Source: Holophaga sp.
GTDB lineage: Bacteria; Acidobacteriota; Holophagae; Holophagales; Holophagaceae
Length of the DNA: 64,000 nucleotides
Reading direction: 5' to 3'
NCBI GenBank assembly: GCA_016715205.1
Contig: JADKBC010000049.1
Span: forward strand, 124,001 to 188,000
The notes under the pieces are model-generated. The model saw nothing but the letters and a program-made list of their open reading frames with translations, searched no databases and was not told where the DNA came from. Positions 1 through 7,591 of this stretch are shown here, piece by piece; the first letter of the stretch is position 1; each line of letters begins with the position of its first letter. The position numbers and the translations under genes are program-made.

Positions 1-1108
1 GGGCGATCACTTCGTCGGGGTTGATGTCGCGGTTGGGTTCGCGGCCAAAGAAATCCCGCACCTTCTGTTGCACCATGGGCATGCGGGTCTGGCCGCCCAC
101 CAGAATTACCTGATCGATGTCGGAGGCCGATTTGTGGGCTTCATCCAGGGCATCCTGGATGGGGGCCATGGTGCGATCCACCAGGGACCGGACCATGCTT
201 TCCAGATCCTCCCGCGTGAGGGTGGCTTCCAGATGCTGGGGACCCGAGGGGCCCTGGGCGATGAAGGGCAGGCGGATTTCCACCTTGTCGAGGGTGGACA
301 GTTCGCACTTGGCCTTTTCGGAGGCCTCCTTGAGGCGCTGCAAGGCCATGCGGTCCTTGGTGAGGTCGATGCCAGTCTTGTCCTTGAACAGATCCGCCAG
401 CCACTGCAGGATCGTGTGGTCGAAATCTTCCCCGCCCAGGAAGGTGTCGCCGCTGGTGGAAAGCACATCGAACACGCCATCGTTCATTTCGAGCAGGGTG
501 AAATCGAAGGTCCCGCCGCCGAGATCGTAGATGGCCAGGATTTCGCGCTTGCCCTTCTTGTCCATGCCATAGGCCAAGGCCGCAGCCGTGGGCTCGTTGA
601 TGATGCGCACCACATTGAGACCGGCGATGCGGCCCGCATCCTTGGTGGCCTGGCGCTGGGCATCGTTGAAGTAGGCAGGCACCGTGATGACCGCATCGAG
701 GATTTCTTCGTGCAGGAAGGCTTCGGCGCTTTGTTTGAGATTCCGGAGCACGATGGCGCTCACTTCGGGGGGTGCATAATCACGATCCCCGACGCCCAGC
801 CAGGCATCGCCGTTGGGAGCTTTGACCACCGGGAAGGGCAGGCGCTGCAGGGCATGCTGCACGTGCGGCAGGTCAAACTTCTGGCCAATGAGGCGTTTGA
901 CCGCAAACAGGGTGCGTTGGGGGTTGGTCACCGCTTGGCGCTTGGCGATATGGCCCACGAGCACATCGCCCTTGTCCGTGAATGCCACGACCGACGGGGT
1001 GGTTCGGCTGCCTTCCCGGTTGGGAATGACCCGCCGTTCGCCACCTTCCATCACGCACGCGCAGCTGTTCGTGGTGCCAAGGTCAATCCCGATAAGCTTG
1101 CCGGGCAT
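1..1108 (-). CDS. dnaK: Molecular chaperone DnaK (Hsp70), N-terminal part, cut by window edge
   Basis: Hsp70 ATPase that folds and rescues proteins in the cytoplasm together with DnaJ and the exchange factor GrpE. About 369 codons are present: the nucleotide-binding domain, which runs off the window at base 1. Seen directly: MPGKLIGIDLGTTNSC at the N terminus (phosphate-1 loop), the NEPTAAALAYG segment, the IYDLGGGTFDFTLL phosphate-2 motif and the ILVGGQTRMP adenosine motif near the edge. The ATG at 1108 fits the family N terminus. It is the last gene of hrcA-grpE-dnaK, starting 27 bp after the grpE stop. No separate promoter or CIRCE-type operator is visible in that gap, so co-transcription is likely. 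Confidence 0.97.
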   Translation of the reverse strand, partial: MPGKLIGIDLGTTNSCACVMEGGERRVIPNREGSRTTPSVVAFTDKGDVLVGHIAKRQAVTNPQRTLFAVKRLIGQKFDLPHVQHALQRLPFPVVKAPNGDAWLGVGDRDYAPPEVSAIVLRNLKQSAEAFLHEEILDAVITVPAYFNDAQRQATKDAGRIAGLNVVRIINEPTAAALAYGMDKKGKREILAIYDLGGGTFDFTLLEMNDGVFDVLSTSGDTFLGGEDFDHTILQWLADLFKDKTGIDLTKDRMALQRLKEASEKAKCELSTLDKVEIRLPFIAQGPSGPQHLEATLTREDLESMVRSLVDRTMAPIQDALDEAHKSASDIDQVILVGGQTRMPMVQQKVRDFFGREPNRDINPDEVIA

Positions 1109-1135
1109 ATAAAAACTCCATTCAATTCAAGGGGT

Positions 1136-1894
1136 CTACTGGATATTACCAGGGAGATCGTCGCCGGACGATGCGGGGGTCGAATCCCCTGAGATGTGGT
1201 TCACCACCACGCGCACTGCGCGCAGCAGTTGGTCCCGCAGCCGGTAGCCTCGCTCGAAAACCGCAGCGATGGCGCCATCGGGCAGATTGGGATTGGAGGT
1301 GGTGGTGAGCGCTTCCGCAAACTGGGCGTCAAAGGGGTCGCCCACCTGAGTCTCGATGCCTTCGACGCCGATGCGTTTCAGGGCATCCAGGAACTGCTTG
1401 TGAATGAGCGCCACGCCATTGCGGCAATCGTCCACCGAATTGTAGTTGGCATTGATGCAGCGTTCGAAATTATCGATGACGGGCACCAGTTCCATCAGCA
1501 GCTTGCGCTCGGACAGATCCACGGCCATCTGGATATCCCGGCCCGTGCGGTTGCGGTAATTGGCGAAATCCGCCAGCAGGCGATGGTGCCGATCCATGTG
1601 CTCCGCTTCGCGTTTCTCAACCAGGCGAAGCTTGGCGGCGGTTTCTTCCATTTCCCGTTCAAGTTCTTCGATGATGCGATCCGTGACATCACCCGTGGGG
1701 GCCGAAGTCTGCGGCGCCGGGGCTGGCGCAGATACCACAGGGTCGGGGGTTTCCTCGGCGATTTCATCCGCCAAGGCCTGCAGATCATCAACCTCATCCA
1801 GGCCGTCCAGGGTGAGATCCACCGTGTTATAGGCTTGAGGCGGAACAGGATCTTCGTCTGGATCGAGCGGTGTGAAATCGGGAACCTGGATCAT
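1136..1894 (-). CDS. grpE: Nucleotide exchange factor GrpE
   Basis: GrpE releases ADP from DnaK. The 252-residue protein has an acidic, proline-rich N-terminal tail (about residues 1-65), a long charged helix expected to form the dimer coiled coil (about 65-115, ELEREMEETAAKLRLVEKRE), then the four-helix and beta part with the family-typical FANYRNRTGRDI and LIPVIDNFERC-like segments (here ELVPVIDNFERC) and a C-terminal RAVRVVVN. The open frame extends 31 codons upstream, but those residues are not GrpE-like and overlap the hrcA end, so ATG 1894 (MIQVPDF) is chosen. It lies 50 bp after hrcA and 27 bp before dnaK. Confidence 0.95.
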   Translation of the reverse strand: MIQVPDFTPLDPDEDPVPPQAYNTVDLTLDGLDEVDDLQALADEIAEETPDPVVSAPAPAPQTSAPTGDVTDRIIEELEREMEETAAKLRLVEKREAEHMDRHHRLLADFANYRNRTGRDIQMAVDLSERKLLMELVPVIDNFERCINANYNSVDDCRNGVALIHKQFLDALKRIGVEGIETQVGDPFDAQFAEALTTTSNPNLPDGAIAAVFERGYRLRDQLLRAVRVVVNHISGDSTPASSGDDLPGNIQ

Positions 1895-1944
1895 GTTGCA
1901 GATTGTAGGCCCAGAAGCAACGCAAGGAAAGCTGAACGACCGAT

Positions 1945-2991
1945 TTAAACCGTTCTGGGGCCGCGCTTGGCCAGTTCCTCCGACCACCAGGCCAACCCGC
2001 CGATCACCTTGCCGTAATCCAGGCGCAAGGGGCCGAAAAAGGCAAAGGCGGCCCGCTCATTGCCGGGCAAGGCCACGGTCCGCATGGCCGTGGCGAGGGG
2101 CATCTCAGGCAAGTAGGGATTTTCGGAACCCAGCAGCAGCTTGACTTCCTTGGCGGAGGCCTCGGCGAAGGCATTCAACAGTTTTGCCAGATGACCGTGT
2201 TCTTCGAAGGCCTCGACGAGCTCGCGGAAGCGTTTGGAATCCTCGAATTCGGGCATTTTCAGGAGTTCTCGCAGGCCAGCCACCGCCAGCAGGGGCGCCT
2301 CGGCCCCGGTCGCCTGGGCCATGCGTTCGGCCAATTCCGCAAGACGAAGGCGCAGCTGGTGGGCCTCATCGGCCTGCCCTTGCAGCGCGGCCAACAGTTT
2401 CTGGCGCATATCCGTGAGGGAGCAGCCCGCGAAATTCCAGGTTGCGAAATTGCCCAGTTCCGCCAAAACTGGGGCTTCGAAGCCCCAGCTGTTTTCCATG
2501 ACCTGATGCTCGACATCCCCGGCGCTGCCCACCCAGACAGCCACCAGGCGCCGTGGTCCCAACGGCACAAATTCCAGGCGCACCAAGGTGCTGGTGCTCA
2601 GGTGCACGGGTAGGGCGATGCAGATGCCGCCCATGACTTCGCTCAGCACGCGACTGGCGTGGCGCAGCCAAGCATCAGGATCCTGGTCCATGCCTTCGAA
2701 GGCGGTGGCCAGCTTGGCGCCCAGGTGCGGGGCAGGGCGCTGGGGGCGCATCCAGTGGTCCACGTAATAGCGATAGGCGCGTTCGGTGGGAATCCGCCCG
2801 GCGCTGGTGTGGGGCTGGGTAACCAGGGCTTCCTCTTCCAGATCCGCCAGGACATTGCGGATGGTGGCGCTGGAAACCGGCTCGGGGAAACGATGGGCCA
2901 GCAGGCGAGAGCCCACAGGCTCCCCGTCAAGGAGGTAGGCCTCGATGAGGGCTTTCAGGACGGTTTCACTTCGCAGATTCAAGACAGTCAT
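1945..2991 (-). CDS. hrcA: Heat-inducible transcription repressor HrcA
   Basis: HrcA represses heat-shock operons by binding the CIRCE inverted repeat. It is a DNA-binding dimer whose folding depends on GroEL. The 348-residue protein has the N-terminal winged helix (about residues 1-75) with the family signatures EPVGSRLLAHRF and PVSSATIRNVLADLEEEALVTQPHTSAGRIPTE-like text, then the GAF-like HrcA core (about 100-340). Gene order hrcA-grpE-dnaK is the classical one. I found no TTAGCACTC/GAGTGCTAA operator in the 68 bp upstream of this gene, so either HrcA acts elsewhere (for example on groESL) or its local site is degenerate. The gene is divergent from the lipoprotein at 3060. Confidence 0.96.
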   Translation of the reverse strand: MTVLNLRSETVLKALIEAYLLDGEPVGSRLLAHRFPEPVSSATIRNVLADLEEEALVTQPHTSAGRIPTERAYRYYVDHWMRPQRPAPHLGAKLATAFEGMDQDPDAWLRHASRVLSEVMGGICIALPVHLSTSTLVRLEFVPLGPRRLVAVWVGSAGDVEHQVMENSWGFEAPVLAELGNFATWNFAGCSLTDMRQKLLAALQGQADEAHQLRLRLAELAERMAQATGAEAPLLAVAGLRELLKMPEFEDSKRFRELVEAFEEHGHLAKLLNAFAEASAKEVKLLLGSENPYLPEMPLATAMRTVALPGNERAAFAFFGPLRLDYGKVIGGLAWWSEELAKRGPRTV

Positions 2992-3020
2992 GGCAGGTCT
3001 GGGGCCCGATCTCCAGGAAC

Positions 3021-3055
3021 GTACTATACTTCAGGACATCCAACCCACAGGAGGA
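3021..3055 (+). promoter_or_regulatory. Possible -10 element and ribosome binding site for the lipoprotein gene
   Basis: TATACT at 3025-3030 lies 30 bp before the start codon, and AGGAGGA at 3049-3055 is a near-consensus ribosome binding site. The complementary strand reads TATAGT over 3023-3028, which could serve hrcA, so the two divergent genes may share this AT-rich core. No convincing -35 box is visible for either direction. Confidence 0.35.
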
Positions 3056-3059
3056 TCTG

Positions 3060-3905
3060 ATGATTTCAGGACATAAATTAACTACCCACGCGATGTTAGG
3101 TGCTTTGCTGGTCATGGGAGCCTTGGCGTGCGAGAAGAAACTCAGCCCTGAGGCCGTGCAGGCTCAGGAATCGGCCAAGACTGCGGATTCTCGCGTAGCG
3201 GCCCTGGAGAAGGAATTGGCTGAGCTGAAAACAGGCAAAGCCCAGGATGCGGATGCGGATCACGTTTCCAAAGGCCACTTGAAGTCCATTGAGAAACAAC
3301 TCTCCGATGCCAAGAAGCAAGCCGAGACCAAGAAAAAAGCCGCCCAGGAGCTGGCTGCCCAGCCGGCCCCCAAGGAAGCTCCCAAGGTCGTCATTGTTGA
3401 GGTTCCAGCTGGAGCCAAGCTTGAAGTCAAGCTGGCCAAGGATCTCAGCACGGACACAGTACAAGCCGGGGATGCTTGGGAAGGCAGCCTTGCGGAAAGC
3501 GTGATGGTGGATGGCAAAACCGTCTGGCCCGCGGGCGCCGAAGTACGCGGCGTGGTGAGCCAGAGCACCCCGGCAGGTCGCTTGAGCACCGGCAACGGCG
3601 GATTGGGCATCCGTCTAACCTATGTGGGCAAGTACGATGTGGAAAGCGGTGTCTTTCTCGTGAGCGGCACGCCCCGTGGCGAACGTAATGCGAAGTACAT
3701 CGGCGGCGCCGCGGCGTTGGGCGCCCTGGTTGGCATCCTGACGGACAAGCACAACAAGAATGATCACGCCCTGGGCGGCGCGGCGGTGGGTGCTGCGGCA
3801 GGTACCGCCGTAGCTGCGGCCACTGCGGATACGGTCATTCGGATACCCGTCGAAAAGCCGGTCAGCTTCACCCTTGCCGCACCGGAAAAGGTCACGCTGA
3901 AATAG
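3060..3905 (+). CDS. Putative lipoprotein with coiled coil and glycine-rich C-terminal region
   Basis: Unrecognised 281-residue envelope protein. The first 24 residues look like a lipoprotein signal with the cleavage cysteine in GALAC; the lipobox is weak (A-L-A-C). Residues about 30-100 are charged and heptad-like (AALEKELAELK, KSIEKQLSDAKKQAE), consistent with a coiled coil. A beta-rich middle (VPAGAKLEVKLAKDLSTDTV onward) resembles proteins that carry a conduit or SH3-like module; this is only a resemblance. The C-terminal part has two Gly/Ala stretches (YIGGAAALGALVGIL and LGGAAVGAAAGTAVAAATA), which suggest a glycine-zipper membrane segment. It has a strong RBS and is followed at once by a terminator, so it is a single-gene transcript. 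It could be a periplasmic adaptor or outer-membrane-associated protein. Confidence 0.8.
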   Translation: MISGHKLTTHAMLGALLVMGALACEKKLSPEAVQAQESAKTADSRVAALEKELAELKTGKAQDADADHVSKGHLKSIEKQLSDAKKQAETKKKAAQELAAQPAPKEAPKVVIVEVPAGAKLEVKLAKDLSTDTVQAGDAWEGSLAESVMVDGKTVWPAGAEVRGVVSQSTPAGRLSTGNGGLGIRLTYVGKYDVESGVFLVSGTPRGERNAKYIGGAAALGALVGILTDKHNKNDHALGGAAVGAAAGTAVAAATADTVIRIPVEKPVSFTLAAPEKVTLK

Positions 3906-3925
3906 GCATTTCAGTGTTTTACCCA

Positions 3926-3956
3926 AAAGGGCGCCGTGGATCGGCGCCCTTTTTTT
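3926..3956 (+). terminator. Rho-independent terminator after the lipoprotein gene
   Basis: AAAGGGCGCC (3926-3935) pairs perfectly with GGCGCCCTTT (3943-3952) around a 7-nt loop and runs into a T tract ending at 3956. It begins 21 bp after the stop codon. Confidence 0.92.
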
Positions 3957-3972
3957 CTGCTTAACTGATCGA

Positions 3973-4545
3973 ATGGTCCTCGCTCGACTCAAGCACACTC
4001 TGTTGCGCGACCGCGCCCTGGCGCTGCTTGTGCTGGTGGCGATGGCCCTCCACACCTATTTCAAGTTCCGCTGGGGCACCATGTCGGAACTGCTCTGGGG
4101 CTGCAATGTTGCCAGTTTTGTCATCATTCTGGGGCTTTGGCTCCGGGCGCCGCACCTTGTGGGCGCTGGCTTTCTCTGGCACATCTGCGTGGGGGAACCC
4201 GGTTATATCTATGGTGTTATCCAAACGGGGCACACCCATTGGGTTTCGGTGGTGGTGCACAGCCTTCCCACCGTGGCCGCCTTCTTTTCGCTGCGCCGAA
4301 TGGGGTTGCCCAAGAGCGCTCCATATTTGGCTTTCCTGATGTTTGTGGCGCTGGTGCCCATCAGTCACTACCTCACGCCCCCCAGCCTGAACATCAACCT
4401 GGCGCATCAGCGGGTGTGGTTTCTCCAACAACACTTCCCCGGCAACTGGGATTATCGTTTCGCGTTCAGTGCCATCATGCTGGCCCTGTTGATTGCGGGC
4501 GATGCACTGTTTTCCTTGGCCCTCAAACGGCCTGCGAGGGAGTGA
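3973..4545 (+). CDS. Multipass integral membrane protein of unknown function
   Basis: The 190-residue product is almost entirely hydrophobic, with about six predicted membrane segments (LALLVLVAMALHTYF, LLWGCNVASFVIILGLWL, VGAGFLWHICVGEPGYIYG, VSVVVHSLPTVAAFF, YLAFLMFVALVPISHYL, FAFSAIMLALLIAGDALF). Several histidines lie in or near membrane segments (WHIC, HTHW, VVHS, SHYL), which would fit metal or quinone contact but proves nothing. I do not recognise the family. Its TGA overlaps the ATG of the aldolase gene (TGATG at 4543-4547), so it is probably translated together with the methionine-salvage genes and may transport or sense a related compound. Confidence 0.8.
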   Translation: MVLARLKHTLLRDRALALLVLVAMALHTYFKFRWGTMSELLWGCNVASFVIILGLWLRAPHLVGAGFLWHICVGEPGYIYGVIQTGHTHWVSVVVHSLPTVAAFFSLRRMGLPKSAPYLAFLMFVALVPISHYLTPPSLNINLAHQRVWFLQQHFPGNWDYRFAFSAIMLALLIAGDALFSLALKRPARE

Positions 4546-5195
4546 TGACCGATCCTGAAATTCTGGAATCCCTGTGCGAGGCCTGCCGTCGCTTGCATGA
4601 TCGCAACCTGCTGGCCGCCGGGGATGGCAACCTGAGCGCCCGGCTGTCGGATGGGCGCATTGCCATGACCCCCGCGGGTGTCGCCAAGGCTTGGCTTCGG
4701 CCCGAGGATTTTGCCCATCTGGCGCTGGATGGAACGGTTCTGAGCGGGGCGCCTAGCAGTGAGCGCCTGATGCATCTGGCCATTTATGCTGCCTGTCCCG
4801 AGGCCCAGGTGGTGGTTCACGCCCATCCGCCCACGGCTATCGCCTGGACGGTGGCTCATCCAGAGCTCCAGGAACTGCCCTCCGAGTCCTTACCAGAGGT
4901 CATTCTGGGCGCCGGTGCCATTCCCGTGGTGCCCTACGCTCGGCCCGGCACCTCGGCGCTGGCGGAGGTGTTGCTACCTTTCCTGCCCGCCCATCGCCTG
5001 CTGATCATGGCGCGTCACGGGGCGGTGTGCTGGGGCGACGATGCCCGCGAAGCCGCCGGGGGCATCGAACGGCTGGAACACGTGGCCCAGATCCTGAAAT
5101 CGGCCGTGGAATTGGGCGGCCTCACGTCCCTGCCGGCAGCGGAATTGGCTGCGCTTCGCGAGGTACGGCGCAGCCTCGGACCCCGGATTCGGTGA
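4545..5195 (+). CDS. Class II aldolase/adducin-family enzyme, methylthioribulose-1-phosphate dehydratase or aldolase
   Basis: Zinc enzyme of the FucA/MtnB fold, 216 residues. The metal site is intact: His92 and His94 (VVHAHP), His158 (ARHGAV) and the general acid Glu73 (SSERLMH) fall at or close to the positions known in L-fuculose-phosphate aldolase. GNLSAR (28-33) is the phosphate-binding loop. It sits between a membrane protein (1-bp stop/start overlap) and mtnA (4-bp gap), so its substrate is very likely 5-methylthioribulose-1-phosphate. Two roles fit: MtnB dehydratase of the classical salvage pathway, or the aldolase of the DHAP shunt, which cuts the same substrate into dihydroxyacetone phosphate and methylthioacetaldehyde. 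No mtnC or mtnD is nearby. I cannot decide between them from sequence alone. Confidence 0.85.
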   Translation: MTDPEILESLCEACRRLHDRNLLAAGDGNLSARLSDGRIAMTPAGVAKAWLRPEDFAHLALDGTVLSGAPSSERLMHLAIYAACPEAQVVVHAHPPTAIAWTVAHPELQELPSESLPEVILGAGAIPVVPYARPGTSALAEVLLPFLPAHRLLIMARHGAVCWGDDAREAAGGIERLEHVAQILKSAVELGGLTSLPAAELAALREVRRSLGPRIR

Positions 5196-5199
5196 ACCC

Positions 5200-6210
5200 A
5201 TGAAACCCTTGCATTCCCTGGCCCTGAAAGTTGAAGGCGGCAAGCTCTGGGTGCTGGATCAGACCCGACTGCCTGATGTCGAAAGTTGGTTGGAAGGCGA
5301 TGATCCCGGCGTCATGGTCGGTCATATCCAGCGGTTGTCCGTGCGGGGGGCACCCTTGATTGGCGTGGCGGCGGCCCTGTGTTTTGCCCGGTTTGCCGAA
5401 TCCGGCGCCGCAAAATCCGCGTTGGAGGATGCCTTCCAGAAGCTGCGCCGGGCCCGGCCCACGGCCGTGAACCTGATGTGGGCCATGGACCGGATGAAAG
5501 CGGTGCTGGATGAGGGCGGTTCCGTGCCCGATCTCACGCGCGTGGCAGAAGCGATTTTCGACGAGGATGTGGCGCTGTGCGAAGCCATGGCGGCGCAGGG
5601 AGCTGCGCTTTTCAGCCCGGGCGAGGCTGTGCTCACCCACTGCAATGCCGGTGCCTTGGCTACGGCCGGGATCGGGACCGCGGTGGGGGTCATCCGCCGG
5701 GCCTTTGAGTTGGGCAAGGTGAGCCATGTGTTTGTGGATGAAACCCGGCCCCTGTTGCAGGGCGCGCGGCTCACGGCCTGGGAGATGGTGCGGGCGGGAA
5801 TTCCCCACACGCTGATAACTGACAGCATGGCTGCCATTCTGATGCGCGACGGTAGCATCCAACGGGTGCTGGTGGGTGCGGATCGGGTGGCGGCGAACGG
5901 CGATTTTGCCAACAAGGTGGGCACCTATGGCGTGGCAGTGCAGGCCGCGCATCACGGCGTGCCCTTTCATCCCGTGGCGCCCTGGTCCACGGTGGATCTC
6001 GCCTGTGCCAATGGCGCAGCCATTCCCATCGAGGAACGTGCGGCCGCGGAAGTGCGCGGTTTCGGTGCCCTGCGTTGGGCACCCGAAAGCAGTCCCGTGT
6101 TCAATCCATCCTTTGATGTAACGCCAGCGGCCCTCGTCACCAGTCTGGTGCTGGATCGCGCGGTGCTGTCCCAGGCTCAGCTGAATGCGGGAATGCTTAG
6201 CCGTCTATGA
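5200..6210 (+). CDS. mtnA: S-methyl-5-thioribose-1-phosphate isomerase MtnA
   Basis: Converts 5-methylthioribose-1-phosphate to the ribulose form in recycling of methylthioadenosine. The 336-residue protein belongs to the eIF2B-alpha/MtnA family. Visible signatures: QTRLPDV near the N terminus, SVRGAPLIGVAAA, the catalytic cysteine in LTHCNAGALATAG (Cys148), ETRPLLQGARLTAWE, the catalytic aspartate in VGADRVAANGDFANKVGT (Asp228) and the C-terminal PVFNPSFDVTPA. It follows the aldolase gene by 4 bp. Its TGA at 6208-6210 directly abuts the stop of the convergent anti-sigma gene with no base between, so no terminator separates them. Confidence 0.96.
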   Translation: MKPLHSLALKVEGGKLWVLDQTRLPDVESWLEGDDPGVMVGHIQRLSVRGAPLIGVAAALCFARFAESGAAKSALEDAFQKLRRARPTAVNLMWAMDRMKAVLDEGGSVPDLTRVAEAIFDEDVALCEAMAAQGAALFSPGEAVLTHCNAGALATAGIGTAVGVIRRAFELGKVSHVFVDETRPLLQGARLTAWEMVRAGIPHTLITDSMAAILMRDGSIQRVLVGADRVAANGDFANKVGTYGVAVQAAHHGVPFHPVAPWSTVDLACANGAAIPIEERAAAEVRGFGALRWAPESSPVFNPSFDVTPAALVTSLVLDRAVLSQAQLNAGMLSRL

Positions 6211-6972
6211 TCAGGCGGCCAGGAGATTGCGCAGCCAGCCGAGGGGGCCGGTGTAGCGCACGGTGCCTTCCTCGCGGATCAGGCACCAGCATTCATCGTT
6301 GAGCACCGCAGGCGCGTGGGTGGAACCTTCGCCGAAATGAACCCAGCGGCCTGAGGGATAGGCACTCTCGCCATCTTCGAGCAGCCCATCCAGCACCAGC
6401 ATCTGCTCGGTGCCAAAGTGGGTATGTCGGGGCGTCTGGAAGCCACGAGGGGCCACCAGCAGGCTGAGCCGAGGGCCGTTATTGCCAGCATCCATCAACG
6501 TTGCCACCCGGGCGCCGCCTTTGTTCTTCCAGGTCCAGGTTTCCGGGGAAGGAAGCTGCGCCAGCACCTGAGCAGGCAGGAACGGGGCCTGCAGGGGCAG
6601 GGCGCCTTCCACAAAGGCCTGATGGACCGAATTCATGAGGCGAAGGGTAAGGTCCGCACCGGATTGAAGCAGTTGTTGCAGATCATTGGGTACGGGCGAT
6701 TCCACGGGGCGACGAATGGGGCGGAATTCCGCAACCCGGGCCAGGGCTGCCTTGAGGGTGTTCTGGGCCAAGGGCAGCAGGGCTTCCACCTCGGCATCGG
6801 TCACCTGCTTCACGAGTTCGGGCATCTTCCGGACTTCATCCCGCAGTTCCCGGCAATCCAGGCAGTAAAGCAGATGCATTTTCATCCGCAGGGATTCAGT
6901 CATGGAGAGGGTGCCCTCTTCCAGGTCCGTCAGACGGTCCACGACCTGTTCACAAATGAGGCGCTGGCTCAT
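6211..6972 (-). CDS. Anti-sigma factor with zinc-binding N terminus and cupin C terminus (ChrR-like)
   Basis: Probable inhibitor of the sigma factor encoded just upstream. The 253-residue protein has an N-terminal zinc anti-sigma type segment with H-x3-C-x2-C (MHLLYCLDC, about residues 32-40). A linker leads to a C-terminal cupin barrel (about 160-240) containing PRHTHFGTEQMLVLDGLLEDG and WVHFGEGSTHAP, i.e. the usual two histidine-containing cupin motifs. This architecture is that of Rhodobacter ChrR, where the cupin senses singlet oxygen or related stress. The 4-bp ATGA overlap with the sigma gene supports co-regulation. The stimulus here is unknown. Confidence 0.85.
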   Translation of the reverse strand: MSQRLICEQVVDRLTDLEEGTLSMTESLRMKMHLLYCLDCRELRDEVRKMPELVKQVTDAEVEALLPLAQNTLKAALARVAEFRPIRRPVESPVPNDLQQLLQSGADLTLRLMNSVHQAFVEGALPLQAPFLPAQVLAQLPSPETWTWKNKGGARVATLMDAGNNGPRLSLLVAPRGFQTPRHTHFGTEQMLVLDGLLEDGESAYPSGRWVHFGEGSTHAPAVLNDECWCLIREEGTVRYTGPLGWLRNLLAA

Positions 6973-7586
6973 GACTTGCCTCCCACAAGGAATGGCGAAA
7001 GAACGCCGCGAAGCCCTAGCCGCGCCCGATGCAGGCGCTGGCGCACCAACCCTCGGCTGATTCCCAACATGCTGGCTACTTCTTCGGTGTCCATGCCTTC
7101 CAAGTCCCTTAAAACAAAAACGGCTCGCTGTTCGTCGGACAGCCGGCTCAAACCTTCTTGAACCTTCTGTCTGACCTGTGCTTCTTCGACTTGTTCAAGT
7201 GCCGTGGCCTCCTGGCTGAGATCCTTGAGACCTTCCTTGCCCATGTGATGCCCTTCGGGCGTGAAGTGTGGCAAAAAATCTTCGATGGTATCTTCGCGGC
7301 GGCGAATCCGTGATCTGCGCAACATCAGGGCCTCGTTCAGGCACACCCGGTAGCCCCAGGTACTGAACTTGCTTTTCCCCTGGAAACGGTGGAGTTCCGT
7401 GAAGATGCTGAGCAGGGCTTCCTGCAAGGCATCCTGGGTGTCGAGTTGATCCTGGAGGATCCGTTGGATGCCCGCAGAGAATAACCCCAGGTAGGGTTGC
7501 ACCAGGGCTCCAAAGGCTTCCCCATCGCCGGAGATGGATCGAGCGATAAGTTCGGCTTCAGGCATGCGTTCTGTGTCCATGATCAC
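6969..7586 (-). CDS. ECF-type RNA polymerase sigma factor
   Basis: Sigma-70 family factor of 205 residues with region 2 at about residues 25-95 (GEAFGALVQPYLG, DTQDALQEALLSIFTELHRF, FSTWGYRVCLNEALMLRR) and region 4 at about 140-195 (LSDEQRAVFVLRDLEGMDTEEVASMLGISRGLVRQRLHRARLGLR). A charged linker with His residues lies between. The start is GTG 7586, with TAGG about 5 bp upstream; ATG 7580 is an in-frame alternative. It lies 5 bp after a sensor kinase gene and overlaps the cupin anti-sigma gene, so the three genes form one operon. Confidence 0.93.
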   Translation of the reverse strand: MIMDTERMPEAELIARSISGDGEAFGALVQPYLGLFSAGIQRILQDQLDTQDALQEALLSIFTELHRFQGKSKFSTWGYRVCLNEALMLRRSRIRRREDTIEDFLPHFTPEGHHMGKEGLKDLSQEATALEQVEEAQVRQKVQEGLSRLSDEQRAVFVLRDLEGMDTEEVASMLGISRGLVRQRLHRARLGLRGVLSPFLVGGKS

Positions 7587-7591
7587 TAAGC

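Noticed and set aside
68..1192. 374-residue plus-strand frame opposite dnaK
   Set aside because: The minus strand encodes unmistakable DnaK motifs; this is an antisense shadow.
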